Shown here one piece after another: positions 1-9,611 of a stretch of DNA of 64,000 bases (its first letter is position 1; each line of letters opens with the position of its first letter). Both the position numbers and the translations under genes were made by a program. Source of the stretch: Sabellastarte sp. h YS-2021 (lineage: Eukaryota > Annelida > Polychaeta > Sabellida > Sabellidae); contig OZ024936.1 in assembly GCA_964017235.1 (NCBI GenBank), forward strand, positions 35,982,040 to 36,046,039, written 5' to 3'. A model generated the notes under the pieces. The model was not told the DNA's origin. It ran no database searches and worked only from the letters and a program-made list of their open reading frames with translations.

Positions 1-905
1 GCCAGCTGATGACTGGTTATGCAGAAAACTCAACAAACTGAACCTCACCTTGGTTGAAGGATATCCTTCCCGAAGTTCAGAGGCCAGTGGCCTATTAAAA
101 AATCAGTTCCTTAGACCAGCAAAGTCCCAAGCCAAGTGTTATGGGCTGTTTTTCAACCAGAAGGGTGACTCTACTGATGTGTTGACTTGGAATACTGATG
201 CCTCATACTTAAACAGGAGCTACAGCAGAATTACCAGACAGGCCAGATTAGCTTCAACCCCACCTACGTCCCATGAAATCTCTCAAGAGAACCTACATAA
301 GTGGGAGAAGTCGGCAAGAGAAGCTACAGTTATTTGCAACCAGGCTGGTAGTTTTAACGGACGCCTCTTTAAAGTCCAACAGGGAATGCATTCCTAGATT
401 AAGGTTATCCAAATGGAAAGCAAAGGCAAGAGTGCTTCAAAAGCCGCAATGGCTACAAATGAACTGCAATACCTAATGGACTTTAATGCTAGTATCGCTG
501 AAGCAGTTGCAAGACCATGGAACACCTGACAGACTTTGTTTTTGTATCCATGGGGAATTTGACTCCGGCCAGGAGACTCTTACGTGACACATGTAAAGAC
601 GGGCATCAAGCCAGATACTCTGGCCACCTTGAGGACTGCTCGACTGCAGATTGGAACTCTCTTTCCAGACAGTGTGATAAAGTGTGCCGAAGAAGACATT
701 GCTCATTACGAAAGTGAAGGACAGTCAACCTTGTCACGTAGCAAGGGTCCGTACCATCTATATGAACATTCTGATAGAAAGTCGGATGAGAGACCCGATA
801 AGCCCGCATGGAGAAGTATTGGCAGCAAGGGACAGACCAGGAAAGGCAAGATCTTCACATTGTTCATCCTGACCAGCCAAGGGCCAGCAGTCTCATTTAT
901 TACTT
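1..905 (+). pseudogene. gag-like ORF fragment of DIRS copy 1
   Basis: Translation in pieces (positions 50-397, then shifted frames to about 905) aligns with the C-terminal half of the gag-like protein of the copy at 4295-6475, including the shared block around LNLTLVEGYPSR and the block around CNQAGSFNGRLFKVQQ. A stop after the KVQQGMHS block and several frame changes break it. The 5' part lies outside the window. DIRS gag proteins are presumed structural nucleic-acid-binding proteins; no catalytic motif is expected or seen. Confidence 0.75.
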
Positions 906-932
906 TGTAAATTTGAAGGCAGGGCTGCTGGC

Positions 933-1301
933 GTGGAGCAAACAGACTGTAAAACGTGCCTTCCCAACACAAGGTCCCAGAAAAACAATAGACATTCAGA
1001 CACTACAGAGACAAAGTGTAAACTTTCCTGCTGTAAATTTTGTATATATTGCAAAAGGGCTTTCGCAAAAGAAAGACGTAAGTCCCATTGTTGTAAATTG
1101 TTATTAGAGATTAAAATATGTGAAAGATGTTTCCTGTGTCACTCAGTTGTCTTTTGTCAAACCTGTAACAAATGTCAAAGCTGCTGCTTTAAATCAACCT
1201 GTAAGGGCAAGACTGCAAAGCTTTTAGAAATTTTGGAAGCTCTGGGAGCCGGTCTGAAAGTTCTGAACATACTAAAACGAGGCTACATCCTCCCCTTTTG
1301 A
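933..1301 (+). CDS. Small Cys-rich ORF between gag and RT, DIRS copy 1
   Basis: This 122-codon frame is extremely rich in cysteine: clusters of the type CxxC, CC and CxxCxxC follow each other (for example around FCQTCNKCQSCC) and end in a basic STCKGKTAKLLE block. The same cysteine pattern and the same basic tail recur in the two other copies (6653-6780 and 13560-13720), so the peptide seems to have been under selection while the elements were active. A zinc-binding, nucleic-acid-binding role is my inference from the cysteine spacing. After the stop at 1299-1301 the same frame is open again at 1314-1808, overlapping RT. I do not recognise a named family. Confidence 0.55.
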   Translation: MEQTDCKTCLPNTRSQKNNRHSDTTETKCKLSCCKFCIYCKRAFAKERRKSHCCKLLLEIKICERCFLCHSVVFCQTCNKCQSCCFKSTCKGKTAKLLEILEALGAGLKVLNILKRGYILPF

Positions 1302-1329
1302 AACTGGCCAAACTTGACAATGTCACCAA

Positions 1330-2253
1330 TCGTCACAGGCAGTTTTGCGAATCCTCACAGGAACCTCTACTTGTTGGGAGGCATTGCATCAGCTTATAGA
1401 CAAAAATGCAGTAGAACTGGTCCAAAACCTAAAATCTCTGGAGGTATTCAACCAACTTTTCTTGGTACCAAAGCCCAACAACCGGTGGAGGCCTATACTA
1501 GACATGAAAAATCTGAACCAATTCCTCAAGGTGCAAAAATTCAAAAGAGAGATACCGAAAACCATCAGAACCTCCCTCCAACAAGGGGAGTGGGCTACCT
1601 CAATAGACTTCAAGGATGCCTACTTCCATATACAAATACAGGAACAGTCCAGGAAATATCTGAGATTTCATGTCCAGGGTTGGTCATATCAGTTCAAGGC
1701 ACTGCTGTTCAGACTGTCCACAGCTCCCATGGAGTTTACTGTGATAGCAAAGGAGGTGAAACTGATGGTCATACACAAAGGTATAAAGATCCACCATTAT
1801 CTAGGTGACTGGTTGGTGAGAGCCAGAGCCCACCGAGCTTGTCTCCAGCATATACAAGATCTAGTAAAGATGTGTCAGGAACTGGGTTGGCTAGTGAATT
1901 TGGAAAAATCAGAGCTGGATCCCAAACAAGTCTTTGACTTTGTAAGTGATCAGTTTGTCCTCAAAGGTGGCCAGGTCCGCCATACACTGGACCGGTGGCA
2001 GACTCTTCCGACCGTCTTCCGGTCCAGCAGTTCATGTCTTCTTGGGAGGTCTGCTAAGAACCACAGAGAAACAAGTCATCTCAAGAACAACTGCAGGGTT
2101 CCGGAACCACTAGAAAAGGTCATTCCTATCCCCAAGTCCTTGCACCCCTATCTGAGATGGTGGCTGGAGGAAGACAATGTGCATCAAAGCCAACCATTAC
2201 ACCCACTAAAACCTGCTATGAAATCTTTACAGAAAAGAAGGATGGGGTGCTAA
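1330..2253 (+). pseudogene. Reverse transcriptase of DIRS copy 1 with mutated active site
   Basis: One frame is open for about 302 codons (1345-2253). It shows the RT fingers block (LFLVPKPNNRWRPILD), motif A region (TSIDFKDAYFHI) and motif C region. At 1798-1809 the catalytic tetrad reads YLGD instead of the YLDD seen in copies 2 and 3, so one of the two metal-binding aspartates is lost. The frame continues into the connection region (IPIPKSLHPYLRWW) but diverges around 1930-2090, where the translation no longer follows the other copies, which points to small indels. Not functional. Confidence 0.85.
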
Positions 2254-2960
2254 CTTGAATGAGCACACTTTAAGAACTTGGTCCCTTCCAGAAAGTAAGC
2301 TGCATATAAATTATCTCTAACTCAAAGTGGTCTTCCTGGTCCTAAAAGTTTCAGGACCTCTGCTCAGACAAGATTGTACTGGTAGCAACTGACAACAACA
2401 AGGAAGAGGGCATGAGGTCAGGCCCACTCTGTGCCCTTATCTGGAGGATCCTGACCTGGTGTACCAAGAAACAGGTTACTCTCAAAGCCCGACACATACC
2501 AGGCTGTTGTTGCAGATAAGCTATCTCGGCTAGGCCAGACCATCCAGACAGAGTGGTCTCTCCTTCCAGAGGTGTTCCAGTCAATATGCAGCAAGTGGAA
2601 CTGGCCTTCGATAAATCCATTCGCCATGAGGTTCAACAACAAGTTACCTCAGTTTGTGTCACCAATACTGGACCCCTGGCCTGGGCAGTGGATACACTCA
2701 GCCTGCCATGGGAGGATCTGGATACATATGTCTTCCCACCAGCAGCCATTTTTGGCAAAGTGGTGAAGTTGTAGGATCACCCTTGCCACAGAATCATTCT
2801 GATCGCCCCAGGTTGGCCAAACATGCCTTGGTTCTGGGATCTAGTGACCATGTCAAGCCAGATCCCTCTAAGCCTGCCCAACCTGCCCAATCTTCAAACA
2901 CAGCCCTTCAATCAGATTCCTCACAGGAACCTGTCCAATCTAAACCTGCATGCCTAACTC
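2254..2960 (+). pseudogene. RNase H and methyltransferase-like region of DIRS copy 1, frameshifted
   Basis: Short pieces in different frames match the RNase H block and the following methyltransferase-like block of copy 2 (for example FNNKLPQFVSP and LPWEDLDTYVFPPAAI). Stops and frame changes occur every 50-100 codons. A second frame (2654-2986), matching the N-terminal part of the recombinase ORF of copy 2, also stays open, showing the overlap of two genes seen in DIRS elements. Confidence 0.7.
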
Positions 2961-3690
2961 CTAGAGCCTCAGCTATCAAGAAATAGGGCTTCTCTGAGGC
3001 AGTGGTGGCAGGAATTGAGGCTCATCAAAGAGAATCGACCAGATCAGTCTATAAGGCAAAGTGGACCATTTTTACAAAGTGCTGCCTCAGTAACCAGGTG
3101 GACTTCAGAGCACCCGCCTATAAAGTCAGTAGCCGACTTCCTACTGTACCTGTTTCAGGACAGGAAGTTACAGCCAAGTACCATTGATGGCTACAGATCA
3201 GCCATTGCTGACAAACTTGGAAACTGCCCCATTTATGTCAGTAAAGATGAAAATCTCACTCATCTCTTGGACAGCGTCCACAGAGACAGACCCAAATGGC
3301 GGAGGGGCATCCCCTCCTGGAACCTCTCCCTGGTGCTACACCAGCTGACAAAGGCTCCCTTTGAACCCACTAAAGAGGCCTCTTTGAAGGACTTGACCTT
3401 CAAAACTGTTTCCTCTTGGCCCTGGGTTCAGGTAAACGCAGGAGTGAGATCCATGCCTGGCAAAACAAGAGTGTAAGACATCAGTCAGACTGGTCAAAGG
3501 TTTCCTTGTACCCCTCACCCAGCTTTCTTTCAAATAATCAGCTGACCAAAGAGGGTCAGGATAGTGTGGCCCCAGTGGTTATACCAGCCCCGATTCAAAG
3601 CTATACCACCTGTAGTGGCTGCTCAGCAGATCCACCAGTAGCCCATGTTATTGAAGAGACTTGTACACATATAAATAGTTGTACATATTG
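2961..3690 (+). pseudogene. Tyrosine recombinase of DIRS copy 1, C-terminal catalytic part deleted
   Basis: Frames at 3002-3187, 3015-3476 and 3416-3691 together cover the core-binding region and the first catalytic arginine block (GSGKRRSEIHAW) of a tyrosine recombinase. At about 3594-3600 the sequence jumps from the block equivalent to 9190 of copy 2 to the block equivalent to 9565. This removes the HxxR, H/W and nucleophilic tyrosine motifs. The remaining end (VVAAQQ-like region and stop) is scrambled. The element therefore cannot supply its own integrase. Confidence 0.8.
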
Positions 3691-3987
3691 ATATACAAGA
3701 AAAAAATCATACAAAGCCAAAAAAAGGGGGGGGGGGCTGTGCTTTCGGTTTATTTCTACTCCTTATGGGACTAAACTCATCCCTCTCTTCCCCTACCTCA
3801 GAGCAGGTCTGTTAAAACAAAGGGGGGGGGGGCAGTGTCGGCATGTCCCCGGGTAACCAGATGTTGTTAACCGACCATGGCTGCATAGGGCTTCCTGACT
3901 TAAGTCAAACCTGGCCTGTTAAGTCTTGTCCTGTAACCTACCAAGCGGTAATTATTCAGCAATTGTCCATTAGATAGGATGTATTAA
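3691..3987 (+). repeat. 3' noncoding tail and half internal complementary region of DIRS copy 1
   Basis: Two runs of about ten G (near 3726 and 3821) flank a pyrimidine-rich stretch also present in copy 2 (9700-9800). The segment 3958-3987 is complementary to the left terminus of the next element (3988-4028), so 3965-4020 can fold into one hairpin with about a 20-bp stem. This equals the first half of the internal complementary region of copy 2 at 9955-10045. Confidence 0.65.
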
Positions 3988-4182
3988 TTTTATTGCGTTA
4001 ATACATCCTATCCAATGGACAAATGCTATTCCGGGCGGCGCTGACCGGCTCGCCAAACGTCAGAAAAAGACGTCCTGTGTTTCCACCGGCTAGCCGGTCC
4101 CTAGTACTAGTGCACTCGCCAGATGGCGTGTCGAACCCCCTTCCTGTATAGACAGGGTGATGTCATAGCATCTTTTTCGTTT
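3988..4182 (+). repeat. Left inverted terminal repeat of DIRS copy 2
   Basis: Read as reverse complement, 10107-10289 matches this stretch nearly base for base, including the landmarks CCTATCCAATGGAC, GACGTCCTGTGTTTCC and the block ending in ATCTTTTTCG. The inner edge is the start of divergence near 4182. It probably holds the promoter, as in DIRS-1, but I see no TATA box. Confidence 0.85.
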
Positions 4183-4294
4183 GGCGTGAACTAGTGTACA
4201 CGGATATTATTTTGTCAGAAATATTTTAAAGAATTTCAACAGTTACATTGTTTACGGAAACGTAAATTTACTGCCATTTTGTTACGGATACATC

Positions 4295-6475
4295 ATGTCT
4301 TCTCCTGGCCAACGTAGAGGGAAGTGTGGACATGTAATGGCGAATTTTGATACTCATTCGCATTGTGCGTGATGCAGGTACAAGGGAAAGGGTAAGGAAC
4401 CTTGTGTTTCAGATCCACAAACTTCTGACTGTCAAATATGTAATAGCCTCACGTCTGAACAACTCCAGCAATTATCTACACCTTCATATAAGCTTAAGAA
4501 GGAAAAACGTGAAGCAAAGCTTACTGATTCAACCCCTTCCCAGGATTCTGATCAACTGGTCGACCCGTCAAGCGTGTCTGTTATTGGGGTCGTTGACGGA
4601 CAGGAATCTGTGAAATCCCCTGCTCCAGTTCTCCCACCTGATAAGAAACCTAAGAAAGACAATAAGAGCAGTAAGAAGGAAAAATCTCCCTCTACAAAGG
4701 TTTCAAAACACAGTACTGATGAGAAATTTGCAGAAATGGATAGCAAATGGTCGGAGCGCTTCAGTCGTCTGGAAGCGTTGATAATGGCTAAGAGTTTTGA
4801 ACCGACCTCTTCAAAGGTGAAAGTTGCACCCACACATTCACCTCCTCATGATGTTGGAAATATGACTGAGCCCTTCATCCGACCTTCTACTTCAAAGCTT
4901 ACTGGAACTGGCTTCTCTGCTGCAAAGCATCAGCCGACCAGTCAAGCAGTGACCAGTCAACAGGCTTCTACAACTAAGTTTCCTGGTACAGGCTTCTCTG
5001 CTAACAAGCATCAGCCGGCCAGTCAAACTAATTCTCACCGACCGACTTCAACTGCAAGGTTTACTAGACAGGGCTCCTCTGCTACTGTGCATCAGCCTAC
5101 CAGTCAAGCCAAAGTCAACCGACCGACACCAGCCACCGACCCTTCAACCGACCCTCATTCTGCAAGAGAAGGCGATATTAACCGACCTTACTCTGACCGG
5201 CCTGCTGCTACCGACCGGCCACTGTCATCTGAACCGGCTGACACCGGCTCCCCTGCGCTTCACAGGCCTAGACATGATAGCATCTCCAGTCTGTCATCTG
5301 AGGCCAGTAGCATGTCGGATAACCCACCACTGGATTTATACACTGAAGAAGGGGAGTTATCTGAGGACCCAGATCAGCCTGTACCCGACCCGGACCAACC
5401 AGTGTCAGAAGAGCAGAATTATAGGGATACTATGCAGGGTATCCGCTCCTTCATGGGCTGGTCACACATTCCAGAACTGGACAGTACAGCTTCCACTTCA
5501 GATGATAACCCTTTTGCAGGGCCCAAAACTGTAACTCCTGGCAAAGTGTCGGTTAAAATGCCCACTGAAGACTGGTTATGTAGGAAACTAGCCAAATTGA
5601 ACCTCACTTTGGTTGAGGGTTATCCCTCCCGTGGATCAGAAGCCGGTGGCCTAGCTAAAGATGTTTTTCTGAGGCCAGCCAGAACACAGTCCAAGTGGTA
5701 TGGACTCCATTCCGACCCTAAAGCTGAATCCTCACAGATTTCATCTTGGAACATAGATGCTTCAAAACTCAACAGCAGCTATAGTCGGATAGCCAAGTAC
5801 ACTGGGCTGTCGTCGACTCCACCAGCATCTCGCAGAATTTTACAGGAAACACTGCGTAGATGGGAGAGATCTGCCAGGGAGACTTCAGTTATATGTAATC
5901 ATGCTGCAAGCTTTAACCGTTGTCTGTTCAAGGTACAACAGGACATGAAGGACCAGCTGAAGATTTTGAAGGCGGAAAACAAAGGGAAGGGCTCATCTAA
6001 AGCATCTGCAGCAGCTGAGGAACTGACCTATTTGATGGACTTTAACTCCAGCATTACACAGGCGGCTGCAAAATCCATGGAACATTTGTCAGAATTTGTT
6101 TTTGTAACTATGGGTAACTTAACCCTAGTACGCCGAGATGCATACTTGAGCCACCTTAGAACCGGTATCAAGCCAGATACTCTCACAGCATTGAGGTCAG
6201 CCCCCCTTCATATCTCAACTTTGTTTCCTGACTCAGTTATTAAGCGGGCAGAGGAGGATATAGCCCAACTTGAGTCCAAGGGCCATGCCGGTGGGTCACA
6301 TAACAAAGGTCAGTACCACCCTTATGAAAAGCAAGACAAGAGGTCGGTTAACCGGGACTCCAGATCTGAGAAACCCGCCTGGAAAACCATTTGCAGGAAA
6401 CAGTTCAAGAGAGGCAGAGGACGTAATACCACCTTCTCATCACGACCAGCCAAGGGCCAGCAGTCGTATAATTGA
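4295..6475 (+). pseudogene. gag-like protein of DIRS copy 2, one in-frame TGA
   Basis: The frame starts at ATG 4295, reads through a CGHVM-FDTH-Cys motif, meets TGA at 4370-4372, and is then open without interruption to 6475 (about 700 codons). N-terminal region: Cys/His motif, likely zinc binding, matched in copy 3 (CGHIM-FDTH). Middle (about 4640-5250): Lys-rich then Ser/Thr/Pro-rich low complexity with three imperfect repeats containing GTGFSA and HQPTSQ. C-terminal half (about 5550-6450): conserved domain shared with copy 1, ending in a basic KRGRGR tail. Known DIRS gag proteins are presumed capsid or nucleocapsid-like. The single stop is a CGA- or TGG-type transition rather than recoding, in my view. 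Confidence 0.8.
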
Positions 6476-6652
6476 CAATTATTGTGTAACCAAGTTACAG
6501 ACTCGACTGCTGGCCGGGAGCATACCACAGACAATAAACACTGGTTTAGATTTAAATGTAAAGCTTCCTGTTGCATCACATGTTCATTCTGCACCCGGGC
6601 ATTCCCAAAAGAGAGAATTAAGTCCCGGGTCAGCAGGTTGTAATTACAAAAA

Positions 6653-7348
6653 TTGCAAATTAAAGTCTGTGAAAAGTGTCACTCAATTGTCTTGTGTTCA
6701 ACCTGTAACAACTGTCAAAAATGCTGCACCAAATCTGCCTGTAGGGGCAAGACTTCAAAACTTTTCGAAAACTTGGCTGGATCAGGGAGCAGGCCCAAAA
6801 GTAGTTCAGATCCTAAAAGAGGGTTACACCCTTCCCTTCCGGATCCGGCCAAGGCTCACAAGGTCACCTACGGTTGTCGGCTGCAATGTCAATCCCCACA
6901 GGAATACCTACCTGCTGGAGGCATTACATCAGCTCATAGCCAAAAATGCGGTAGAACTAGTAAGACATCAAACTTCCCTGGGGTTTTTCAACAGACTATT
7001 TTTAGTCCCAAAGCCCAACAACAAATGGTGACCTATTCTAGATCTGAGCAAACTGAATCTTTTCCTCAAGGCGGAGAAATTCAAGATGGAGACACCGGAA
7101 ACCATCAGAACATCCCTCCAACAAGGGGTGTGGGTCACCTCAATAGATTTCAGGGACGCCTACTTCCATATACCAATACAGGAACAGTCCAGGAAATATC
7201 TGAGATTTCATGTCCAGGGGCAGACATACCAGTTCAAGGCCCTGCCTTTTGGTCTGTCCACAGCACCCTTGGAGTTTACTGTGATAGCAAAGGAGGTGAA
7301 ACTGATGGCCAGTCACAAGGGTATAAGGATCCACCAGTACCTAGATGA
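6653..7348 (+). CDS. Cys-rich ORF overlapping RT in another frame, DIRS copy 2
   Basis: 231 codons are open. The first about 40 hold a dense cysteine pattern (CEKCHS, CSTCNNCQKCC, ACRGKTSKLFENL) shared with copies 1 and 3. The rest overlaps the RT gene in a +2 frame and stays open through the RT catalytic region, and the same overlapping frame is also open in copy 1 (1314-1808). The start is uncertain; upstream cysteine-rich codons are interrupted in this copy. A zinc-binding accessory protein is inferred. The overlapping C-terminal part may simply be a side effect of RT codon constraints. Confidence 0.45.
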   Translation: MQIKVCEKCHSIVLCSTCNNCQKCCTKSACRGKTSKLFENLAGSGSRPKSSSDPKRGLHPSLPDPAKAHKVTYGCRLQCQSPQEYLPAGGITSAHSQKCGRTSKTSNFPGVFQQTIFSPKAQQQMVTYSRSEQTESFPQGGEIQDGDTGNHQNIPPTRGVGHLNRFQGRLLPYTNTGTVQEISEISCPGADIPVQGPAFWSVHSTLGVYCDSKGGETDGQSQGYKDPPVPR

Positions 7349-7672
7349 CTGGTTGGTGAGAGCCAAATCCCACCAGGCTTGTCTTCAACATACTCAGAGT
7401 CTGGTGAGAATATGTCAAAAATTGGGCTGGCTGGTGAATTTGGAAAAATCAGAACTGTAGGTTACCAGTTCGACCTCAGGGCAGGTCGGGTCAGACCGAC
7501 CCCAGACAGGTGGCAGAATCTTGAGGACAAAATATTAGAAATAATGTCACTGCCACACTGTCCAGTTCGACAGTTCATGTCCCTGATAGGGTTACTAACA
7601 GCCACAGAAAAGCAAGTTCACCTAGGCCGGCTACATATGAGGCCCATACAGTGGCACCTCAAGCAGCACTGA
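6740..7672 (+). pseudogene. Reverse transcriptase of DIRS copy 2
   Basis: RNA-dependent DNA polymerase for element copying. The frame holding LLEALHQLIAKNAVELV and FFNRLFLVPKPNNKW stops at TGA 7029-7031, where copy 1 encodes arginine. It continues with TSIDFRDAYFHIPI (motif A) and LPFGLSTAPLEF, and has an intact YLDD at 7338-7349. A frameshift near 7458 moves the coding to another frame (7462-7672) with the thumb block GYQFDLRAG and the LGRLHMRPIQWHL block, ended by a TGA at 7670. Catalytic residues are all present, so inactivation is by the nonsense and frameshift changes only. Confidence 0.88.
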
Positions 7673-7691
7673 AGAATACCAGAGTCACTAG

Positions 7692-8721
7692 GTGATTCCA
7701 ATTCCCAGATCCTTGTACCCTCATTTGCAATGGTGGCTACAGGAAGACAATGTTCTCACAGGTCAACCATTACACCCAATAAAGCATGCTCTGCAAATCT
7801 TTACAGACGCATCAAAAGAAGGGTGGGGTGCTCACTTAAACGAATTCACTGCCAGAAAGCAAGTTGCATATAAATTATTTAGAACTCAAGGCAGTGTTTC
7901 TGGCCTTAAAAGAGTTTCAAAACCTCTGTGCAAACAAGATAGTACTTGTGGCAACCGACAACACTACAGTGATGTCGTATATAAACAAGGAAGGAGGCAT
8001 GAGGTCGGGAACACTCTGTGCCCTACTATGGAGAATCTTGACCTGGTGTACCAGACATCAAGTAACTCTAAAAGCCCCACATATCCCTGGGCGGCTGAAT
8101 GTGGTAGCAGACAAGCTATCCAGACTGGGCCAGACCATTCAAACAGAATGGTCCCTCCTTCCCGAGGTTTTCCAAGCTATATGCAGCAGGTGGCACCAAC
8201 CCCAGATAGATCTATTTGCCACGAGGTTCAACAACAAGTTACCTCAGTTTGTGTCACCAGTGCCGGACTCCTTGGCAGTAGCAGTGGATGCACTCAGTCT
8301 GCCATGGGAGAATCTGGATGCATACGCCTTCCCACCAGCAGCCATCTTGGGCAAAGTGGTGGAGAGGTTACAGGACTCCCCTTGCAAGAGAATCATTCTG
8401 ATTGCTCCGGGGTGGCCCAACATGCCTTGGTTTTGGGATCTAGTGACCATGTCCAGTCAGATCCCACTGAGCCTGCCCAACCTACCCAACCTGTTGACAC
8501 AACCTTTCAATCAGATCCCTCACAGAAATCTGACAAACCTAAATCTCCATGCATGGCTCCTAGAGCCACAGCAATCAAGGAGCAGGGCTTCTCTCAAGCA
8601 TTGGCAACAAGGATTGAGGCTCCTCAAAGAGGATCAACCAGATCTGTCTATGAGGCAAAGTGGGCCATTTTTACAAAGTGGTGCATCACTAATCAGGTGG
8701 ACTTCAGGGCACCCCCTGTAA
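7692..8721 (+). pseudogene. RNase H and methyltransferase-like domains, DIRS copy 2
   Basis: RNase H starts at about 7795 with IFTDASKEGWGAHL (first catalytic Asp), shifts frame near 7860, then runs open from 7864 to 8721 with the second acidic block (YLELKAVFLAL), the third (VLVATDNTTVMSYIN) and the fourth (GRLNVVADKLSR). It is followed by a block reading IDLFATRFNNKLPQFVSP, DALSLPWENLDAYAFPPAAI and RIILIAPGWPNMPWFWDL. The order resembles the Dam-like methyltransferase domain known from DIRS elements, with FPPA where NPPY or DPPY is the usual catalytic motif. The identification of this last domain is from motif layout only. RNase H degrades template RNA during copying. Confidence 0.8.
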
Positions 8722-9611
8722 AGTCGGTTGCTGATTTCCTTATGTACCTTTTTGAGGACAGGACGTTACAGCCCAGCACCATTGATGGATACAGGTCCAC
8801 CATTGCTGATAAATTGGGAAATTTAACCCTCAACATCAGCAAAGATGAAAATCTCACTCGCCTCTTGGATAGTTTCCATAGAGACAGACCTAAGGGTAGA
8901 AGGGGTATCCCTTCCTGGAACCTGTCTTTGGTCTTACACCAACTGACCAAGGCCCCCTTTGAACCAATCAAGGAAGCTTCCTTGAAGTATTTGACCTTCA
9001 AGACTGTCTTCCTATTAGCCCTGGGTTCAGGCAAACGCAGAAGTGAGATTCATGCCTGGCAACACAAAAATATCAGGCACCAATCTGACTGGTCAAAGGT
9101 GTCCCTGTACCCATCTCCCAGCTTTCTTTCCAAGAACCAGCTGGCCAAGGAGGGTCCAGAGTGTGTGGCCCCAGTGGTGATACCAGCCCTGGCCCCAACT
9201 CTGGATAGATCCCTCAAGTCTGATAGGTCACTCCAGTCAGAGCCTTGCGTTACTACTTGGACAGATATCAGGCAGAATAAGGAGTTGGTCTTTGTCTCCT
9301 TCAAGTAAGGTTTCGACAAGGATATCTCACCTGCCACTATCTCCTCATGGATCAAGCAGACTGTGATCCTATGCTATGAGCTTTCAGACCAGGAGGCCCA
9401 CACATTACATCAGGTCAAAGCCCATGATGTCAGGGCCTTTGCTGCTTCTAAGGCATTCCAAGCTGGAATTTCCTTGGAACAGATCTTGTCAGCCTGTCAT
9501 TGGAAGTCACATAATACCTTCACACAATTTTATCTGAAGGATGTGGCATGGGTTGACTCTGAGCTCTATCACCTGGGACCTGTAGTGGCTGCTCAGCAGA
9601 TCCACAAATAA
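8541..9611 (+). pseudogene. Tyrosine recombinase of DIRS copy 2, one nonsense codon
   Basis: The enzyme integrates a circular DNA intermediate. The frame is open from 7692, overlapping RNase H and the methyltransferase-like domain, through 9305; TAA at 9306-9308 is the only stop before the natural end at 9609-9611. Core-binding region: about 8590-8960 (SVYEAKWAIFTKWC, SVADFLMYLF, RRGIPSWNLSLVLHQL). Catalytic domain: Arg in GSGKRRSEIHAW (9024-9059), HxxR as HDVR (9423-9434), HW (9498-9503) and the tyrosine at 9531-9533 in the context TQFYLKDV. All catalytic residues are intact. Overlap of the recombinase gene with the RT/RNase H gene in another frame is typical of DIRS-1. The true start codon cannot be told. 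Confidence 0.88.

Larger units (their letters stand above)
1..3987 (+). mobile_element. DIRS-like retrotransposon copy 1, 5' end outside the window, decayed
   Basis: The gene order gag, Cys-rich ORF, reverse transcriptase, RNase H, methyltransferase-like domain and tyrosine recombinase matches the fuller copy at 3988-10333, so this is a second member of the same family. It enters the window inside gag. It carries frameshifts, a mutated RT active site and an internal deletion in the recombinase. It ends at 3958-3987 in the first half of an internal complementary region and then abuts directly the left terminus of the next copy. Its own right inverted repeat is not present at the junction. It is dead for autonomous movement. 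Confidence 0.85.
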
